Positions 53,854 through 64,000 are shown, numbered from the stretch's first letter. The stretch is DNA of 64,000 nt from SAR92 clade bacterium H921 (GCA_025153755.1 JAOALD010000001.1:620001-684000); one strand, 5' to 3'. Made by a program: numbers and translations. The notes: a model not told the origin generated them from the sequence alone.

Positions 53854-56124
53854 TTATTTCATAGCCTGAATATCGGCAACCGTAAGAGCCGTCATATTAA
53901 ATATGCCTCGCGATGAGACCGATGGAATAACAATATGTGCTGGCTTGCGGAAGCCATTAATAAATGGCCCGATTAGCAGCGCATCAGTCAGTGACCGAAT
54001 CAACCCCATGGCAATATTCGCCGCATCCAAGTTTGGCATAACCAAGACGTTGGCGCGGCCATTAATATTAGCTTTAGAGTAGACTGTATCGCGCAGTTTT
54101 GGGTTCAGTGCACTAAGCACATGCATTTCACCATCTACCTGCAAGTTGGGGTAGTTGGTGCGTAGTATTTGACTGGCTTGACGTACCTTTTTTGCCGACG
54201 GGTTATTCGATGTCCCAAAGTTGGAATGGGACAATAATGCCACCTTGGGCTCAATGCCAAAGCGCTTAACCAGATCCATGCTGGCCTCGGTTATTTTCAC
54301 CAGTTCTTCGGCGCTGGGATCCACGTTCATTGCCGTATCGGCTAAAAAGAGTGGACCATCAGGCATCAGTAATACCGCGGCAGAGGAGACTAGCTGATCT
54401 TTATGTGCTGGTCCAAGTAGATGCATAATTTCGCGCAGATGAAAATCAAAACGGCCGACCTTACCGCAGATAAGCCCATCGGCCTCGTTACGAGCCACCA
54501 TCACTGCTGCAATAGCGGTATTATCATCACGCATAATCTTGCGTGCAGCATCCACCGAGACACCGTTACGTCCAACCATCTTGTGGTAATAGGCGGCGTA
54601 GGCGTCATGTTTATCGTTGTTGCTCGGATCAAATATTTCTACCTCAGTATCAAGATCAATACGCAGGCCTAGGCGATCGATCTTCACTTCCATACCGGCA
54701 CGACGACCAATCAAAACCGGTTTGGCAATGTTTTCATCGATCACCGCCTGTACGGCCATTAATACATCATCATTTTCACCCTCGGCATAAACGATTCTGG
54801 CAGGGGATTTTTTTGCGATCTCAATAATAGGCTGCATAAACAGACCAGCCTGATTTACAAACTCATGCAGAGTCTGGCGATAGGCCTCAAGGTCTTCGAT
54901 TGGTCTGGTAGCTACACCACTAGCCATTGCTGCCTTCACGACAGCCATAGGCACATCTTCAATTAGACGTGGATCGAAGGCTTTGGGAATCAAGTAGTCT
55001 GGACCAAACTTAAGCTGTTCGTCAGCATAGGCTGCCGCCACGACATCGGAGGTTTCTTTGGTCGCCAGATCCGCAATAGCTTTTACCGCGGCCATTTTCA
55101 TGTCCTCATTAATCGTTGAGGCTCCACAATCTAGGGCGCCGCGAAAAATGAAAGGAAAACAAAGAACATTGTTTACCTGATTGGGGTAGTCTGAGCGGCC
55201 CGTGGCCAAAATAGCATCGGGACGGGCAGCCTTAGCTTCTTCAGGCATGATTTCCGGTATAGGATTCGACATGGCCAGAATAATTGGCTTATCACCCATT
55301 TTTTGTAGTAATTCACCGTTTAATACCCCTGGGCCCGATAGGCCCATAAAGAGATCTGCACCTTCGATGGCATCTTCAATAGTTCGATCACTAGTCTCAA
55401 CAGCATAGCCTTGTTTCCACGGATTCATGCCTTCTACGCGGCCAGCATAGATAACGCCAGTGCGATCAATCATGCGGACATTTTTCTTTTGTAGGCCCAT
55501 GCCTACCAGTAAATCGACACAGGCAATACTTGCAGCACCGGCACCAGAGACAACCAGTTTTACGTCCTCAAATTTTTTCTCGACAATACGTAGGCCGTTG
55601 TAGATGGCTGCTGCCGCGACAATAGCTGTGCCGTGCTGGTCATCGTGGAAGACTGGGATCTGCATCCGTTCACGAAGCTTATTTTCAACCATGAAACACT
55701 CAGGTGCCTTAATGTCTTCAAGATTCACCCCGCCAAAGGTAGGCTCAAGACTGGCAATAATATCCACAAGTTTATCAACATCGGTTTCATCAACCTCAAT
55801 ATCAAATACGTCAATATTGGCAAATTTTTTGAATAGCACCGCCTTGCCTTCCATTACCGGTTTTGATGCTAGTGGGCCAATGTTACCTAGCCCCAGTACC
55901 GCAGTTCCGTTGGTAATTACTGCAACCAAGTTGCCCCGAGCTGTTACAGATGCAACTTCGGTAGGATTATCAGCAATAAGCTCACAGGCGTGTGCCACGC
56001 CAGGTGAATAGGCGAGGGATAGATCTCTTTTATTAGCCAGTGGCTTAGTGGGCCTGATTTCCAGCTTTCCCGGAAGTGGATGCATATGGTATCTAAGTGC
56101 GCTTTCTTTAAATGAGTCGGTCAT
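53854..56124 (-). CDS. maeB: NADP-dependent malic enzyme with phosphotransacetylase-like domain
   Basis: MaeB decarboxylates malate to pyruvate with NADPH formation. The 756 residues are the long hybrid form. The malic enzyme part (1-430) has [38 protein letters not shown] and [10 protein letters not shown]. The C-terminal phosphotransacetylase-like domain (430-756) regulates oligomerisation and acetyl-CoA response in E. coli. Length matches E. coli MaeB (759). Confidence 0.96.
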   Translation of the reverse strand: MTDSFKESALRYHMHPLPGKLEIRPTKPLANKRDLSLAYSPGVAHACELIADNPTEVASVTARGNLVAVITNGTAVLGLGNIGPLASKPVMEGKAVLFKKFANIDVFDIEVDETDVDKLVDIIASLEPTFGGVNLEDIKAPECFMVENKLRERMQIPVFHDDQHGTAIVAAAAIYNGLRIVEKKFEDVKLVVSGAGAASIACVDLLVGMGLQKKNVRMIDRTGVIYAGRVEGMNPWKQGYAVETSDRTIEDAIEGADLFMGLSGPGVLNGELLQKMGDKPIILAMSNPIPEIMPEEAKAARPDAILATGRSDYPNQVNNVLCFPFIFRGALDCGASTINEDMKMAAVKAIADLATKETSDVVAAAYADEQLKFGPDYLIPKAFDPRLIEDVPMAVVKAAMASGVATRPIEDLEAYRQTLHEFVNQAGLFMQPIIEIAKKSPARIVYAEGENDDVLMAVQAVIDENIAKPVLIGRRAGMEVKIDRLGLRIDLDTEVEIFDPSNNDKHDAYAAYYHKMVGRNGVSVDAARKIMRDDNTAIAAVMVARNEADGLICGKVGRFDFHLREIMHLLGPAHKDQLVSSAAVLLMPDGPLFLADTAMNVDPSAEELVKITEASMDLVKRFGIEPKVALLSHSNFGTSNNPSAKKVRQASQILRTNYPNLQVDGEMHVLSALNPKLRDTVYSKANINGRANVLVMPNLDAANIAMGLIRSLTDALLIGPFINGFRKPAHIVIPSVSSRGIFNMTALTVADIQAMK

Positions 56125-56569
56125 CGTTTTTTTCCTATTTGAAACGCAGATTTATTCGTTCGATCGAGTCTAACGTTGAGCCACATAAATAGCTATGCAC
56201 AGTTCGGCTATGTCCGCGATAGTGTTTATACGTAAAACAAATATAAAGATGCACAGTTTGTGTGGGAAGCCAGGCAAAACCCTATGGGAATAGAACATAG
56301 CAACCAAGTTATATTGGTCAAAACAATCTTAATGGTTTACTAGCACTGTGGTTTACTGGCGTCGCGGCGCACTATACTTTGCCTCACAGATGAGTAGTAG
56401 GAGCGAACTCTCCCTCTTGCTGGAATATTCTAGTACACTCCCCACGCTGGCTTTTTCGCAGTTGATAACCAAATTACCGCAAAGTCTGTAGCTCATGCAG
56501 ATAGGTCATTTTGGCTTGCAGACAAAGCAGCTCTGGTAAAATAATAATTCGAATCCTAGAGGAAAAATT
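56125..56569. other. Divergent regulatory region between maeB and AGCS symporter
   Basis: No gene or RNA is recognised. It holds two direct copies of ATGCACAGTT (56195-56204 and 56249-56258, 54 bp apart), a possible operator on the maeB side, and an extended -10 promoter on the symporter side. Confidence 0.45.
56534..56542 (+). promoter_or_regulatory. Extended -10 promoter of the AGCS symporter
   Basis: TGGTAAAAT fits the TGn-TATAAT extended -10 form. The start would be near 56549, just ahead of the AGAGGA ribosome-binding site. Confidence 0.45.
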
Positions 56570-58000
56570 TTGGAACAATTTATCAATGACCTTAATAGTA
56601 TCGTTTGGAGCTCAGCTCTAGTTTATCTGTGTTTGGGTTCAGGCCTGTATTTTTCTGTGCGTACTCGATTTTTACAGGTGCGCCATTTTCGCCACATGGC
56701 TAAATTAATCTTCGATGGTCGTAGCTCTGATTCTGGGGTGTCCTCCTTTCAAGCCTTAGCCATGTCTCTATCGGGACGAGTAGGCACAGGTAATATTGCT
56801 GGTGTTGCCACAGCGATTGCTATGGGAGGTCCGGGTGCGGTGTTTTGGATGTGGGTGGTGGCCTTTCTTGGAGCCTCTACCGCCTATATCGAGGCGACCC
56901 TGGCGCAAATCTATAAAGAAAAAGATGACAAGGGCTTGTACCGTGGCGGCCCAGCTTACTATATTGAAAAAGCCATGGGGCAAAACTGGTACGCTTGGTT
57001 ATTTGCTGCATCTACTATTGTCGCCATGGGTTTTTGCCTACCGGGTATTCAGGCGAACAGTATCGTAATGGCGATGGATAACGCCTGGAGTATACCGCCT
57101 ATCGCTACTGTTGCCTTTCTCTGCATATGCTTGGCGTTAATTGTTTTTGGTGGGGTAAAACGCATCGCTCATTTTGCCCAAATTGCCGTACCCGCTATGG
57201 CAGCTGGATATATTTTAATTGCGCTGGTGGTGATTTTTGCCAATATAGATGCCGTACCTGCCATGGTAAAACTGATTTTTAATAGCGCCTTTGGCATGGA
57301 AGCAGGTTACGGCGCCATTATTGGTATGGCTGTGCAATGGGGTGTAAAGCGCGGCATTTACTCTAATGAAGCTGGGCAGGGCAGCTCGCCCCATGCTGCA
57401 GCTGCAGCCGAGGTTTCTCACCCTGTCAAACAGGGATTGGTTCAGGCATTTTCTGTTTATATCGACACATTGCTTATTTGCACCGCTACTGCATTTATGA
57501 TTTTACTGACCGGCCTTTATAACGTGCAGGCCGTTGATGGCGGCGTTCTTTATGAGGGCTTAGCTGGTGTTGCTGCCGGCCCAGGTTATGTTCAGGCATC
57601 CTTCGATACGGTGCTACCAGGTTTTGGTAGCGGACTTTTAGCCTTATCACTGCTGTTCTTCGCCTTCACGACTATTGTGGCCTATTACTATATTGCCGAA
57701 ACTAATGTCATGTACATTAACCGCAAGGTACACCGAGCCTGGTTGGTGGTTGCACTAAAAGCATTGGTGCTGGCATCGGTTATGTACGGTGGTTTAAAGA
57801 CGGCGGCGGTAGCCTGGGCACTTGGTGATGTTGGAGTAGGTGTTATGGCTTGGCTAAATATTGTGGCGATTTTAATACTGCAAAAGCCGGCACTAATGGC
57901 ACTTAAAGATTACGAGGCTCAGCTAGGGCAGGGGATCGACCCGGTCTTTAATCCAGATAAAGCCGGCATTAAAAATGCTGACTTCTGGGTTAAAAAGTAA
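56570..58000 (+). CDS. AGCS-family sodium:alanine/glycine symporter (second copy)
   Basis: A 476-residue carrier with the AGCS signatures LSGRVGTGNIAGVATAIAMGGPGAVFWMW and GVKRGIYSNEAGQGSSPHAAAAAEV. It imports alanine or glycine with Na+. The start is TTG 56570 with AGAGGA about 7 nt upstream. It is clearly diverged from the copy at 20707, so they probably differ in substrate or regulation. It is divergent from maeB, a possible link to alanine/pyruvate use. Confidence 0.93.
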   Translation: MEQFINDLNSIVWSSALVYLCLGSGLYFSVRTRFLQVRHFRHMAKLIFDGRSSDSGVSSFQALAMSLSGRVGTGNIAGVATAIAMGGPGAVFWMWVVAFLGASTAYIEATLAQIYKEKDDKGLYRGGPAYYIEKAMGQNWYAWLFAASTIVAMGFCLPGIQANSIVMAMDNAWSIPPIATVAFLCICLALIVFGGVKRIAHFAQIAVPAMAAGYILIALVVIFANIDAVPAMVKLIFNSAFGMEAGYGAIIGMAVQWGVKRGIYSNEAGQGSSPHAAAAAEVSHPVKQGLVQAFSVYIDTLLICTATAFMILLTGLYNVQAVDGGVLYEGLAGVAAGPGYVQASFDTVLPGFGSGLLALSLLFFAFTTIVAYYYIAETNVMYINRKVHRAWLVVALKALVLASVMYGGLKTAAVAWALGDVGVGVMAWLNIVAILILQKPALMALKDYEAQLGQGIDPVFNPDKAGIKNADFWVKK

Positions 58001-58009
58001 TTTTTTAAA

Positions 58010-58669
58010 TCAAGACTGGTCGCTATCTAGCGGTAGCGGCCAGCCACCCAACTCTTTCCATCGATTAACAATTTTGCAATACAGTTCCGCAGTTTTGACC
58101 GTATCATAAAGCGCGCTGTGAGCATCGCGATTATTGAACTCAATCTTCGCAGCCTGACAGGCTTTAGCCAATACAGTTTGACCATAAGCTAGCCCACCTA
58201 AACTCGATGTATCGAAGCAGGAAAACGGATGAAATGGGCTACGTTTAATGTGATTCCGCTTGATGGCAGCATTGACAAAGCCGAGATCAAAATGGGCATT
58301 GTGTGCCACCATTACGGCACGGGTGCAGCCAGAGTCGGAAACTTCTCGGCGAATGGGCTGAAATATCTCGCGCAGCGCTTCGCCTTCATCTTCCATCATT
58401 CGCTCTGGGTCGTAAAGATCAATACCAGTAAACTCCAGTGCCGCTTCATCGATATTAGCGCCGGGAAAGGGTTCAATATTTTTACTATAGCTCTCTTTGA
58501 TTTGGAGATTACCTTGAGAGTCCATCTCCAAAATAACAGCGGCAATTTCCAATAGAGCATCTTTGCGTGAATCAAAGCCGCCGGTTTCTACATCGACCAC
58601 CACGGGTAAAAAGCCGCGAAATCGCTGTGCCATTTGTGATCGTTCTAAAAGTTCTTGAGGCATTTCCAT
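58010..58669 (-). CDS. rnt: Ribonuclease T
   Basis: RNase T trims tRNA and stable RNA 3' ends. The 219-residue DEDDh exonuclease has VVVDVETGGFD (Asp26, Glu28), VAHNAHFDLGFV and RDAHSALYDTVKTAELY (His and Asp). The basic patch KRNHIKRSPFHPFSCFDT fits the family. The start overlaps the pyrC stop by 1 nt (TAATG), so it is coupled to pyrC, as is common in pseudomonads. Confidence 0.95.
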   Translation of the reverse strand: MEMPQELLERSQMAQRFRGFLPVVVDVETGGFDSRKDALLEIAAVILEMDSQGNLQIKESYSKNIEPFPGANIDEAALEFTGIDLYDPERMMEDEGEALREIFQPIRREVSDSGCTRAVMVAHNAHFDLGFVNAAIKRNHIKRSPFHPFSCFDTSSLGGLAYGQTVLAKACQAAKIEFNNRDAHSALYDTVKTAELYCKIVNRWKELGGWPLPLDSDQS

Positions 58670-59703
58670 TAAACACTCAATCTCCAGTTTAACGTGGTGC
58701 CAGCACCGAGGGGAACTAGCTGTGAGCCATCATAGGGAATCGTCGCTGGTAGTTCCCAGGGGTCTCGCGTCAATAAAATAGTTTCGCTGTTGTAAGGTAG
58801 GCTATAAAAATCGGCGCCATGTTTGCTAGCAAAGGCCTCGAGCTTATCCAGTGCTTCAGCCTGCTCAAATACTTCCGCGTAGAGTTCAATCGCGGCATGA
58901 TGACTAAAGCAGCCAGCACAGCCACAGGAACTCTCTTTTCTGCCCTGAACGTGGGGAGCTGAATCAGTACCTAAAAAGAACTTTTTATCACCGCTAGTAG
59001 CTGCTGCGATCAATGCCTGTTGGTGAATATCGCGTTTTAAAATTGGCAGGCAAAACAGGTGTGGGCGAATACCCCCAGCAAGCATATGGTTGCGGTTGTA
59101 CAGCAGGTGCTGGGGCGTAATAGTGGCCGCAACATTGTCGCTAGCCTGTGAGACAAATTCAACAGCCTCTGAGGTGGTGATATGTTCCAAAACAATCTTC
59201 AGATTGGGGTAATGCTGCACTAAACCGCGCAGGTGGCGTTCAATGAATATCGCTTCGCGATCAAAAATGTCTGTATCTAAGGAGGTGACTTCACCATGTA
59301 GTTGCAGGACCATACCTACTTCCTGCATGGTCTCTAACACCTGATGAATGTTATTGAGGTTGGTCACTCCAGAGTCAGAGTTAGTAGTGGCGCCAGCGGG
59401 ATAATACTTACAACCATGGATAAAGCCGCATTCTTTAGCTAAACGAATTTCATCTGGCGAGGTGTTGTCAGTCAGATACAGAACCATCAGCGGTTGCCAA
59501 TTTGACCCCACTGGCCGTTGGGCCAAAATTCGATCCCGATAGGCGCTGGCCTCGGCAACTGTGGTGGCTGGAGGCACCAAATTTGGCATAATAATACCAC
59601 GACCAAAGCACCGAGCCACCGCTGGGACTGTAGTTTCGAGAGCCTGATGATCTCGTAGGTGGAGGTGCCAATCATCGGGCTGGATAATACGGAGCTGGTT
59701 CAT
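58669..59703 (-). CDS. pyrC: Dihydroorotase
   Basis: PyrC closes carbamoyl-aspartate to dihydroorotate in pyrimidine synthesis. The 344 residues have the metal site [10 protein letters not shown] (His13, His15), the carboxylated lysine Lys99 in [23 protein letters not shown], and FLGTDSAPH. Length matches the class II E. coli enzyme (348). Confidence 0.97.
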   Translation of the reverse strand: MNQLRIIQPDDWHLHLRDHQALETTVPAVARCFGRGIIMPNLVPPATTVAEASAYRDRILAQRPVGSNWQPLMVLYLTDNTSPDEIRLAKECGFIHGCKYYPAGATTNSDSGVTNLNNIHQVLETMQEVGMVLQLHGEVTSLDTDIFDREAIFIERHLRGLVQHYPNLKIVLEHITTSEAVEFVSQASDNVAATITPQHLLYNRNHMLAGGIRPHLFCLPILKRDIHQQALIAAATSGDKKFFLGTDSAPHVQGRKESSCGCAGCFSHHAAIELYAEVFEQAEALDKLEAFASKHGADFYSLPYNSETILLTRDPWELPATIPYDGSQLVPLGAGTTLNWRLSV

Positions 59704-59798
59704 TAAAACAGGGTCCTTAGTTTGAGCCTCAATGCTACCGGAAACGCTAGCTTCATACGAGTATTTGTGGAAAAGTTAGATATAAAAAAGAGCCTGAC

Positions 59799-60554
59799 AT
59801 GAAGATAGCAATCTTTACAAACAGAGATCTTGCCAGCCATATGGTTCTAGCTCGATTAGTGCAGGAGCTAAGAGATCATGAGTTGAACATTTTTATCTCA
59901 GAAAAAGTGGGTGTTGACGAGCGGTTGCCGCAATCACTCATGGATTTGGGTGCATTTGAAAAACAGCAGATTGCTGATGCAGATTATAGCTTTGATGATC
60001 TCGCCAAAAGGGCCGGCTGTGAGTTGCAGGGCTTTGCAGATTTGGACCATAGAGTAAATAGCTCGGAGGGGCTTGCACGGATTCGCAATAGTAGGCCCGA
60101 GCTTATTATCTCCGTGCGCTTTGGTCTTATTATCCAAGAGCAGGTGATTGCGATTCCTAAATATGGTGTTTTAAACCTTCACTCTGGTGTGCTGCCGGAC
60201 TATCGTGGCGTGATGGCGACCTTCAGAGCCATGATCAACAAAGAGTCAGAGATTGGTTCAACACTACACTTTATTCAGGATGCGGGGGTGGATACGGGCG
60301 ATATTATTTCTATCGCTAAGATACCACTAGAGTTAGATAAATCTTATTTGACCAATGTGCTCAATCTGTATGTGGGTGGCTGTGCTCAGATCTTACAGGC
60401 GGTAGCCCAAATTCAATCCCAACAACCTATTGCGACGCAGTCTCAACAGGGCGCTGCAGGCTATTACAGTTTTCCCTCTCAGCAAGAGCTAGATAGTTTT
60501 TTCAATCAAGGTTACCGACTGTTTGATTATCAAGACGATACAGATCGCTACTAA
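59799..60554 (+). CDS. Formyltransferase-family protein of unknown substrate
   Basis: A 251-residue protein with the formyl-transferase (Fmt/PurN) catalytic layout: Asn126-Leu-His128 in GVLNLHSGVLPDYRG and Asp165 in DAGVDTGDII. The N-terminal half is less conserved, and there is no Fmt C-terminal RNA-binding domain. It may use 10-formyl-THF to formylate an amino group on a sugar or amino acid. It is divergent from pyrC and 65 nt upstream of argG, with no sugar-biosynthesis genes nearby, so the substrate is unknown. Confidence 0.8.
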   Translation: MKIAIFTNRDLASHMVLARLVQELRDHELNIFISEKVGVDERLPQSLMDLGAFEKQQIADADYSFDDLAKRAGCELQGFADLDHRVNSSEGLARIRNSRPELIISVRFGLIIQEQVIAIPKYGVLNLHSGVLPDYRGVMATFRAMINKESEIGSTLHFIQDAGVDTGDIISIAKIPLELDKSYLTNVLNLYVGGCAQILQAVAQIQSQQPIATQSQQGAAGYYSFPSQQELDSFFNQGYRLFDYQDDTDRY

Positions 60555-60619
60555 TATTAAAATCATCCCTGTTAGGGTAAAATCCCCAGCTAATTTTCTC
60601 CAGTAAAGGATCTAGTTTC

Positions 60620-61837
60620 GTGTCAGACGTTAATAAAGTAGTTTTAGCCTATTCAGGTGGCCTGGATACATCTGTGATTGTGAAATGGTTGCAGGAAGAA
60701 TATAACTGCGAAGTAGTTACATTCACGGCCGATATTGGGCAGGGTGAAGAAGTTGAACCCGCTCGAGCCAAAGCTGAAGCTCTGGGCGTGAAGGAAATCT
60801 ATATTGATGATCTGCGTGAAGAGTATGCGCGGGATTTTGTGTTCCCCATGTTTCGTGCCAATACCATTTACGAAGGTGAATATCTCTTGGGTACCTCGAT
60901 TGCCCGCCCACTGATTGCCAAACGCCTTATTGAAATTGCCAATGAAACTGGTGCTGATACTATTTCCCACGGTGCCACGGGCAAAGGTAATGATCAGGTA
61001 CGTTTTGAATTGGGTGCCTACGCACTTAAGCCTGGCATTAATGTGATCGCCCCCTGGCGTGAATGGGATCTGAATTCTCGGGACAAATTAATGGAGTACT
61101 GTGAAAAGCACAGTATTCCGGTAGAGATGAAGCGAGGTAAAAAATCACCCTTTTCCATGGACGCAAATTTACTACATATTTCCTATGAGGGTGGCAATTT
61201 GGAAGATCCTTGGTCAGAAGCGGAAGATGATATGTGGCGCTGGACTGTGTCACCAGAGCAAGCCCCGGATAAGGCAACCTATATGGATATCAGCTATGAG
61301 AAGGGCGATATAGTTGCTATCGACGGCGTAGCTATGTCGGCGGCGACTGTCATTGAGCATTTAAATAAAGTGGCTGGCGCCAATGGTGTTGGGCGCTTAG
61401 ATATTGTTGAAAACCGTTATGTAGGCATGAAGTCCCGTGGTTGCTACGAGACACCAGCTGGTACCGTAATGATGAAAGCACACCGAGCTATCGAGTCACT
61501 GACGTTGGATCGAGAGGTCGCCCATATGAAAGATGAACTTATGCCTAAGTACGCCAAACTAGTTTATAACGGCTACTGGTGGGCGCCAGAGCGCCTAATG
61601 CTTCAGGCTGCCATAGACCAGACCCAGACCGTAGTAAACGGTGATGTGCGGGTTAAACTCTATAAAGGCAGTGTTAGTGTCGTTGGTCGTCAGTCGTCAA
61701 GTGACAGTTTGTTTGATGCCAATATCGCCACCTTCGATGATGATGGTGGCGCCTATAATCAGGCTGATGCAGAGGGCTTTATCAAGCTCAATGCACTGCG
61801 TTTACGTATTGCTGCCAATCGTGGCCGCGATATGTAA
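60620..61837 (+). CDS. argG: Argininosuccinate synthase
   Basis: ArgG condenses citrulline and aspartate with ATP in arginine synthesis. The 405 residues carry the pyrophosphatase P-loop [28 protein letters not shown], and [17 protein letters not shown]. Length is the standard type-1 form. GTG start with AAGGA about 11 nt upstream. A TAAAAT box at 60578-60583 may be the -10. It is ended by a terminator. Confidence 0.97.
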   Translation: MSDVNKVVLAYSGGLDTSVIVKWLQEEYNCEVVTFTADIGQGEEVEPARAKAEALGVKEIYIDDLREEYARDFVFPMFRANTIYEGEYLLGTSIARPLIAKRLIEIANETGADTISHGATGKGNDQVRFELGAYALKPGINVIAPWREWDLNSRDKLMEYCEKHSIPVEMKRGKKSPFSMDANLLHISYEGGNLEDPWSEAEDDMWRWTVSPEQAPDKATYMDISYEKGDIVAIDGVAMSAATVIEHLNKVAGANGVGRLDIVENRYVGMKSRGCYETPAGTVMMKAHRAIESLTLDREVAHMKDELMPKYAKLVYNGYWWAPERLMLQAAIDQTQTVVNGDVRVKLYKGSVSVVGRQSSSDSLFDANIATFDDDGGAYNQADAEGFIKLNALRLRIAANRGRDM

Positions 61838-61867
61838 TTCGTCAGTCGCCCAAGTAGTGGTTGTATC

Positions 61868-61899
61868 AAAGGCTCTCGGTAGTATTGAGGGCCTTTTTT
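61868..61899 (+). terminator. Rho-independent terminator after argG
   Basis: AAAGGCTCTC/GAGGGCCTTT (10 bp, one G-T wobble) around GGTAGTATT, followed by a T-run. Confidence 0.85.
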
Positions 61900-61954
61900 A
61901 TATTATCTAAAAAGTCTTGGCCAAGGTTCAGCGTAATTGGATTACACTGCGTCC

Positions 61955-62896
61955 ATGGATGTAACTATCAACGAGATTCGGCAAGCCCATAGGCGCATAT
62001 CGCCGTATGTCCATCGCACGCCAATATTAGAGAGCCGGGCATTGAATCGAATTATTGGTTGTGAACTATTTTTTAAAGCTGAAAATTTTCAAAAAACAGG
62101 TGCCTTTAAAGCGCGTGGTGCCTGCAATGCCGTATTTTCCATGGACGAATCTAGTCTACAAAATGGTCTGGTGACTCATTCTTCAGGCAACCATGGTGCG
62201 GCACTGGCCTGGGCTGCCGCACTGCGGGGTGCGCCCTGTACCGTAGTGATGCCGGACAATGCACCTCAAGTGAAAATAGCTGCGGTTGCAAGCTATGGTG
62301 CGACCATATCACTGTGCGAACCCAATATGGCTGCAAGAGAGGGCGCGGTGTCGAGGCTAATCGAACATCATAACTACAACTTGGTTCACCCCTATGATGA
62401 AGATATGGTTATTGCCGGCCAGGGTACTGCTACCATGGAGCTATTAGAGCAGGTTGATAAACCAGTGGATATTATTATGGCGCCAGTCGGTGGTGGGGGT
62501 CTTTTAGGCGGCACAGCCATCTGTGCGAAAAGTACTGGCGATGTCAATGTGATAGGTGCAGAACCTGAAGGGGCTAAAGATGCGTGGCTGGGGTTCAAAA
62601 CTGGCGAAAGGCTTGCCGTCTATAATCCCAATACAATTGCTGATGGGCTACGTGCCACTCTGGGGGAGCGTAACTTTGTCGCTATTAGTGAAAATGTCGA
62701 TGATATTTTACTCTGTTCCGAGGAGGCTATCATCGAAGCCATGCGCCTAATTTGGACGAGACTCAAAGTAATTGTTGAGCCTTCCTGCGCAGTGCCCCTA
62801 GCTGCGATTATGGAGCAGCCAGAGCAGTTTCAGGGCAAGCGAATAGCAATTATATTAACTGGCGGTAATGTAGACCTCGATACGTTGCCTTGGTAA
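61955..62896 (+). CDS. PLP-dependent threonine/serine dehydratase or racemase-like enzyme
   Basis: A 313-residue fold-type II PLP enzyme. The PLP lysine is in FQKTGAFKARGA. The substrate loop is SSGNHGAALAWAA, the phosphate-binding loop APVGGGGLLGG, and the C-terminus has LTGGNVDLDTLPW. It is short and lacks the ACT regulatory domain of biosynthetic IlvA. It fits catabolic threonine dehydratase, serine racemase or 3-hydroxyaspartate ammonia-lyase. Sequence alone does not separate these. ATG 61955 is chosen over the TTG at 61937. Confidence 0.87.
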   Translation: MDVTINEIRQAHRRISPYVHRTPILESRALNRIIGCELFFKAENFQKTGAFKARGACNAVFSMDESSLQNGLVTHSSGNHGAALAWAAALRGAPCTVVMPDNAPQVKIAAVASYGATISLCEPNMAAREGAVSRLIEHHNYNLVHPYDEDMVIAGQGTATMELLEQVDKPVDIIMAPVGGGGLLGGTAICAKSTGDVNVIGAEPEGAKDAWLGFKTGERLAVYNPNTIADGLRATLGERNFVAISENVDDILLCSEEAIIEAMRLIWTRLKVIVEPSCAVPLAAIMEQPEQFQGKRIAIILTGGNVDLDTLPW

Positions 62897-62944
62897 CCAC
62901 ATAAATGTACTGAGACTGTCGTTATTTTTAAGGTATTAAATACT

Positions 62945-63391
62945 ATGACTGAACCCACTTACCCTCGCTTCCATCTAGCCTTCCCAGTTACTGATTTAGA
63001 AGCTGCTCGCACATTTTATGCAGGCATTTTGGGTTGCCCTACGGGCCGCGAATCCGATTGTTGGATTGACTTTGATTTCTTTGGCCATCAACTTGTCGCC
63101 CACTTAGTTGCCCCAGAAGATCATCCGTCCTCGGCAACCAATAGGGTGGATGGTCATGCGGTACCAGCCTCCCATTTTGGTGTGATTATGGAATGGAATC
63201 AGTATCAGCGGGCGGTAGAAATGATGAAGGCCAATGATATTGAGTTTGCGATTGAACCCCATGTGCGCTTTGCAGGGCGAAAAGGAGAGCAGGTAACCTT
63301 GTTTGTAAAAGACCCGAGCAATAACTACCTGGAATTTAAGGCATTTCGAAATATGGAGATGTTGTTTGCCAGAGATTTGGAAAGTGACTAG
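62945..63391 (+). CDS. VOC-superfamily (glyoxalase/bleomycin-resistance fold) protein
   Basis: A 148-residue protein with the paired beta-alpha-beta-beta-beta modules of the vicinal-oxygen-chelate fold. Likely metal ligands are His10 (RFHLAFPVTD), His77 (SHFGVI) and Glu130 (NYLEFK). Family members include dioxygenases and lyases; the substrate is unknown. It follows the PLP enzyme by about 50 nt and may be cotranscribed. No gene is seen in the following 190 nt. Confidence 0.85.
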   Translation: MTEPTYPRFHLAFPVTDLEAARTFYAGILGCPTGRESDCWIDFDFFGHQLVAHLVAPEDHPSSATNRVDGHAVPASHFGVIMEWNQYQRAVEMMKANDIEFAIEPHVRFAGRKGEQVTLFVKDPSNNYLEFKAFRNMEMLFARDLESD

Positions 63392-63582
63392 ACGCTATTT
63401 TGCTGACTAGTATGAGGCGATTATTGAGCTGCAACTGTGCCAGTGACAAGATTGCATTGATTTCTTCCGGGCAGGCGACCTGAGAGGATTTTTCTATGGC
63501 TACCAATCAAAGATTCTACTCGGGATATGATTGTGCTGGGTGACCCTAAAGCATATTTAGACGCCAGCTTTTAACCGCCTAT

Positions 63583-64000
63583 CTAGGAAATATGGCCGGT
63601 GGTTCTAATCCGCTTCGCACCTTTAACTGGCGCATCTTTCTGCGCATCGGTACGACGTTTAATAACTGCATCAATTGCATTTTTAATGGCGATTAAAAAA
63701 CCAGTCACTAAGAAAGCACCCGGAGGTAACACAACAATCAAAAAACTGTAGTTTTCGCCAAAAGGTTGCAATATCCAAGAAGAGGCAAAGGCGCCAAATA
63801 GCAGATGCATATCGGCAAATAATGTTCCGGAGCCGAGCAACTCCCGAATGGCGCCTAGGGCGACCAATACCACTAGAAAGCCCAGACCCATCATCAAGCC
63901 GTCTAGTGCTGCAAGGCCAACTTTATTTTTGCTCGCAAATGCCTCTGCCCGGCCTAGAATGGCACAGTTGGTGACAATTAGCGGAATAAAGATCCCCAGT
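63583..64000 (-). CDS. rsxE: Electron transport complex subunit RsxE/RnfE (5' end cut by window)
   Basis: The minus-strand frame is open to the window edge. The visible 139 codons start [26 protein letters not shown], a perfect RsxE/NqrD-type block, then [11 protein letters not shown] and [15 protein letters not shown] and a basic C-terminus. RnfE is a membrane subunit of the Rnf ferredoxin:NAD+ complex (ion-pumping, also resets SoxR in E. coli). The VLPPGAF motif and basic tail favour RnfE over NqrD. The other rnf genes should lie beyond the right edge. Confidence 0.93.
   Translation of the reverse strand, partial: LGIFIPLIVTNCAILGRAEAFASKNKVGLAALDGLMMGLGFLVVLVALGAIRELLGSGTLFADMHLLFGAFASSWILQPFGENYSFLIVVLPPGAFLVTGFLIAIKNAIDAVIKRRTDAQKDAPVKGAKRIRTTGHIS

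Noticed and set aside
55604-56011. Long plus-strand frame of 135 codons antisense to maeB
   Set aside because: Low-complexity Ser/Thr-rich translation typical of the complement of a conserved gene; no start signals.
63392-63582. Short open stretch ending DMIVLGDPKAYLDASF before rsxE
   Set aside because: No start codon or ribosome-binding site, and no recognisable family; I see no supportable gene or remnant here.

Overview
The window reads as the chromosome of a marine-type gammaproteobacterium with Pseudomonas-like gene order. Several blocks match Pseudomonas synteny: ispE-tRNAGln-prs-rplY-pth-ychF; smpB/ratA-rnfH/bamE/fur; dksA-gluQ-cbrXAB-[small RNA]-pcnB-folK-dNK-panB; rplM-rpsI-petA-petBC-sspA-sspB; and rsmI/lpoA-yraN-diaA-dolP. 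Sodium-coupled carriers (one SNF and two AGCS symporters), an Rnf complex subunit and many short intergenic gaps suggest a streamlined marine lineage such as Cellvibrionales/SAR92-like bacteria. That placement is inference. No insertion sequences, prophage, CRISPR arrays or rRNA genes were seen; one tRNA gene is present.

Layout. 1-2 kb: a truncated PQQ-type sugar dehydrogenase and a drug/metabolite exporter. 2-9 kb (minus strand): ychF, pth, rplY, prs, tRNA-Gln, ispE, lolB and a TPR lipoprotein. 9-12.2 kb (plus): hemA-prfA-prmC. 12-17.5 kb: a MATE pump, an RhlB-type helicase, cysZ, an AsmA-like protein and smpB. 17.6-22 kb: SNF symporter, ratA-rnfH, bamE, fur, AGCS symporter. 22-32.3 kb (minus): glutathione peroxidase, panB, deoxynucleoside kinase, folK, pcnB, a CrcZ-like small RNA, cbrB, cbrA, cbrX, gluQ, dksA. 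32.5-43.3 kb: sfsA, a small Rieske protein, an M15 peptidase, two cysE genes, smp/serB, efp-epmA, comF, zapG, zapE. 43.4-48.3 kb: rplM-rpsI, the cytochrome bc1 operon with a fused b/c1 gene, sspAB. 48.3-64 kb: thiolase, dolP-diaA-yraN-lpoA, rsmI, maeB, AGCS symporter, rnt-pyrC, an orphan formyltransferase, argG, a PLP dehydratase, a VOC protein and a truncated rsxE.

The most notable region is 26.2-30.8 kb. It holds a CbrX-CbrA-CbrB carbon/nitrogen-balance system. The CbrB homologue keeps its receiver and DNA-binding ends, but its AAA+ domain has lost the sigma54-contacting GAFTGA segment, the Walker B acids and an arginine finger. Immediately downstream, where Pseudomonas has crcZ, lies an about 140-nt transcription unit. 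It has a promoter, an A-rich AANAANAA tract of the kind bound by Hfq/Crc, and a cUUCGg-capped terminator. This looks like a CbrAB-CrcZ catabolite-repression circuit rewired away from sigma54.

Other points worth a look: a cytochrome b-c1 fusion; the ispE stop codon lying inside tRNA-Gln; a probably leaderless smpB mRNA; and divergent lpoA/rsmI start codons that overlap at CATG.
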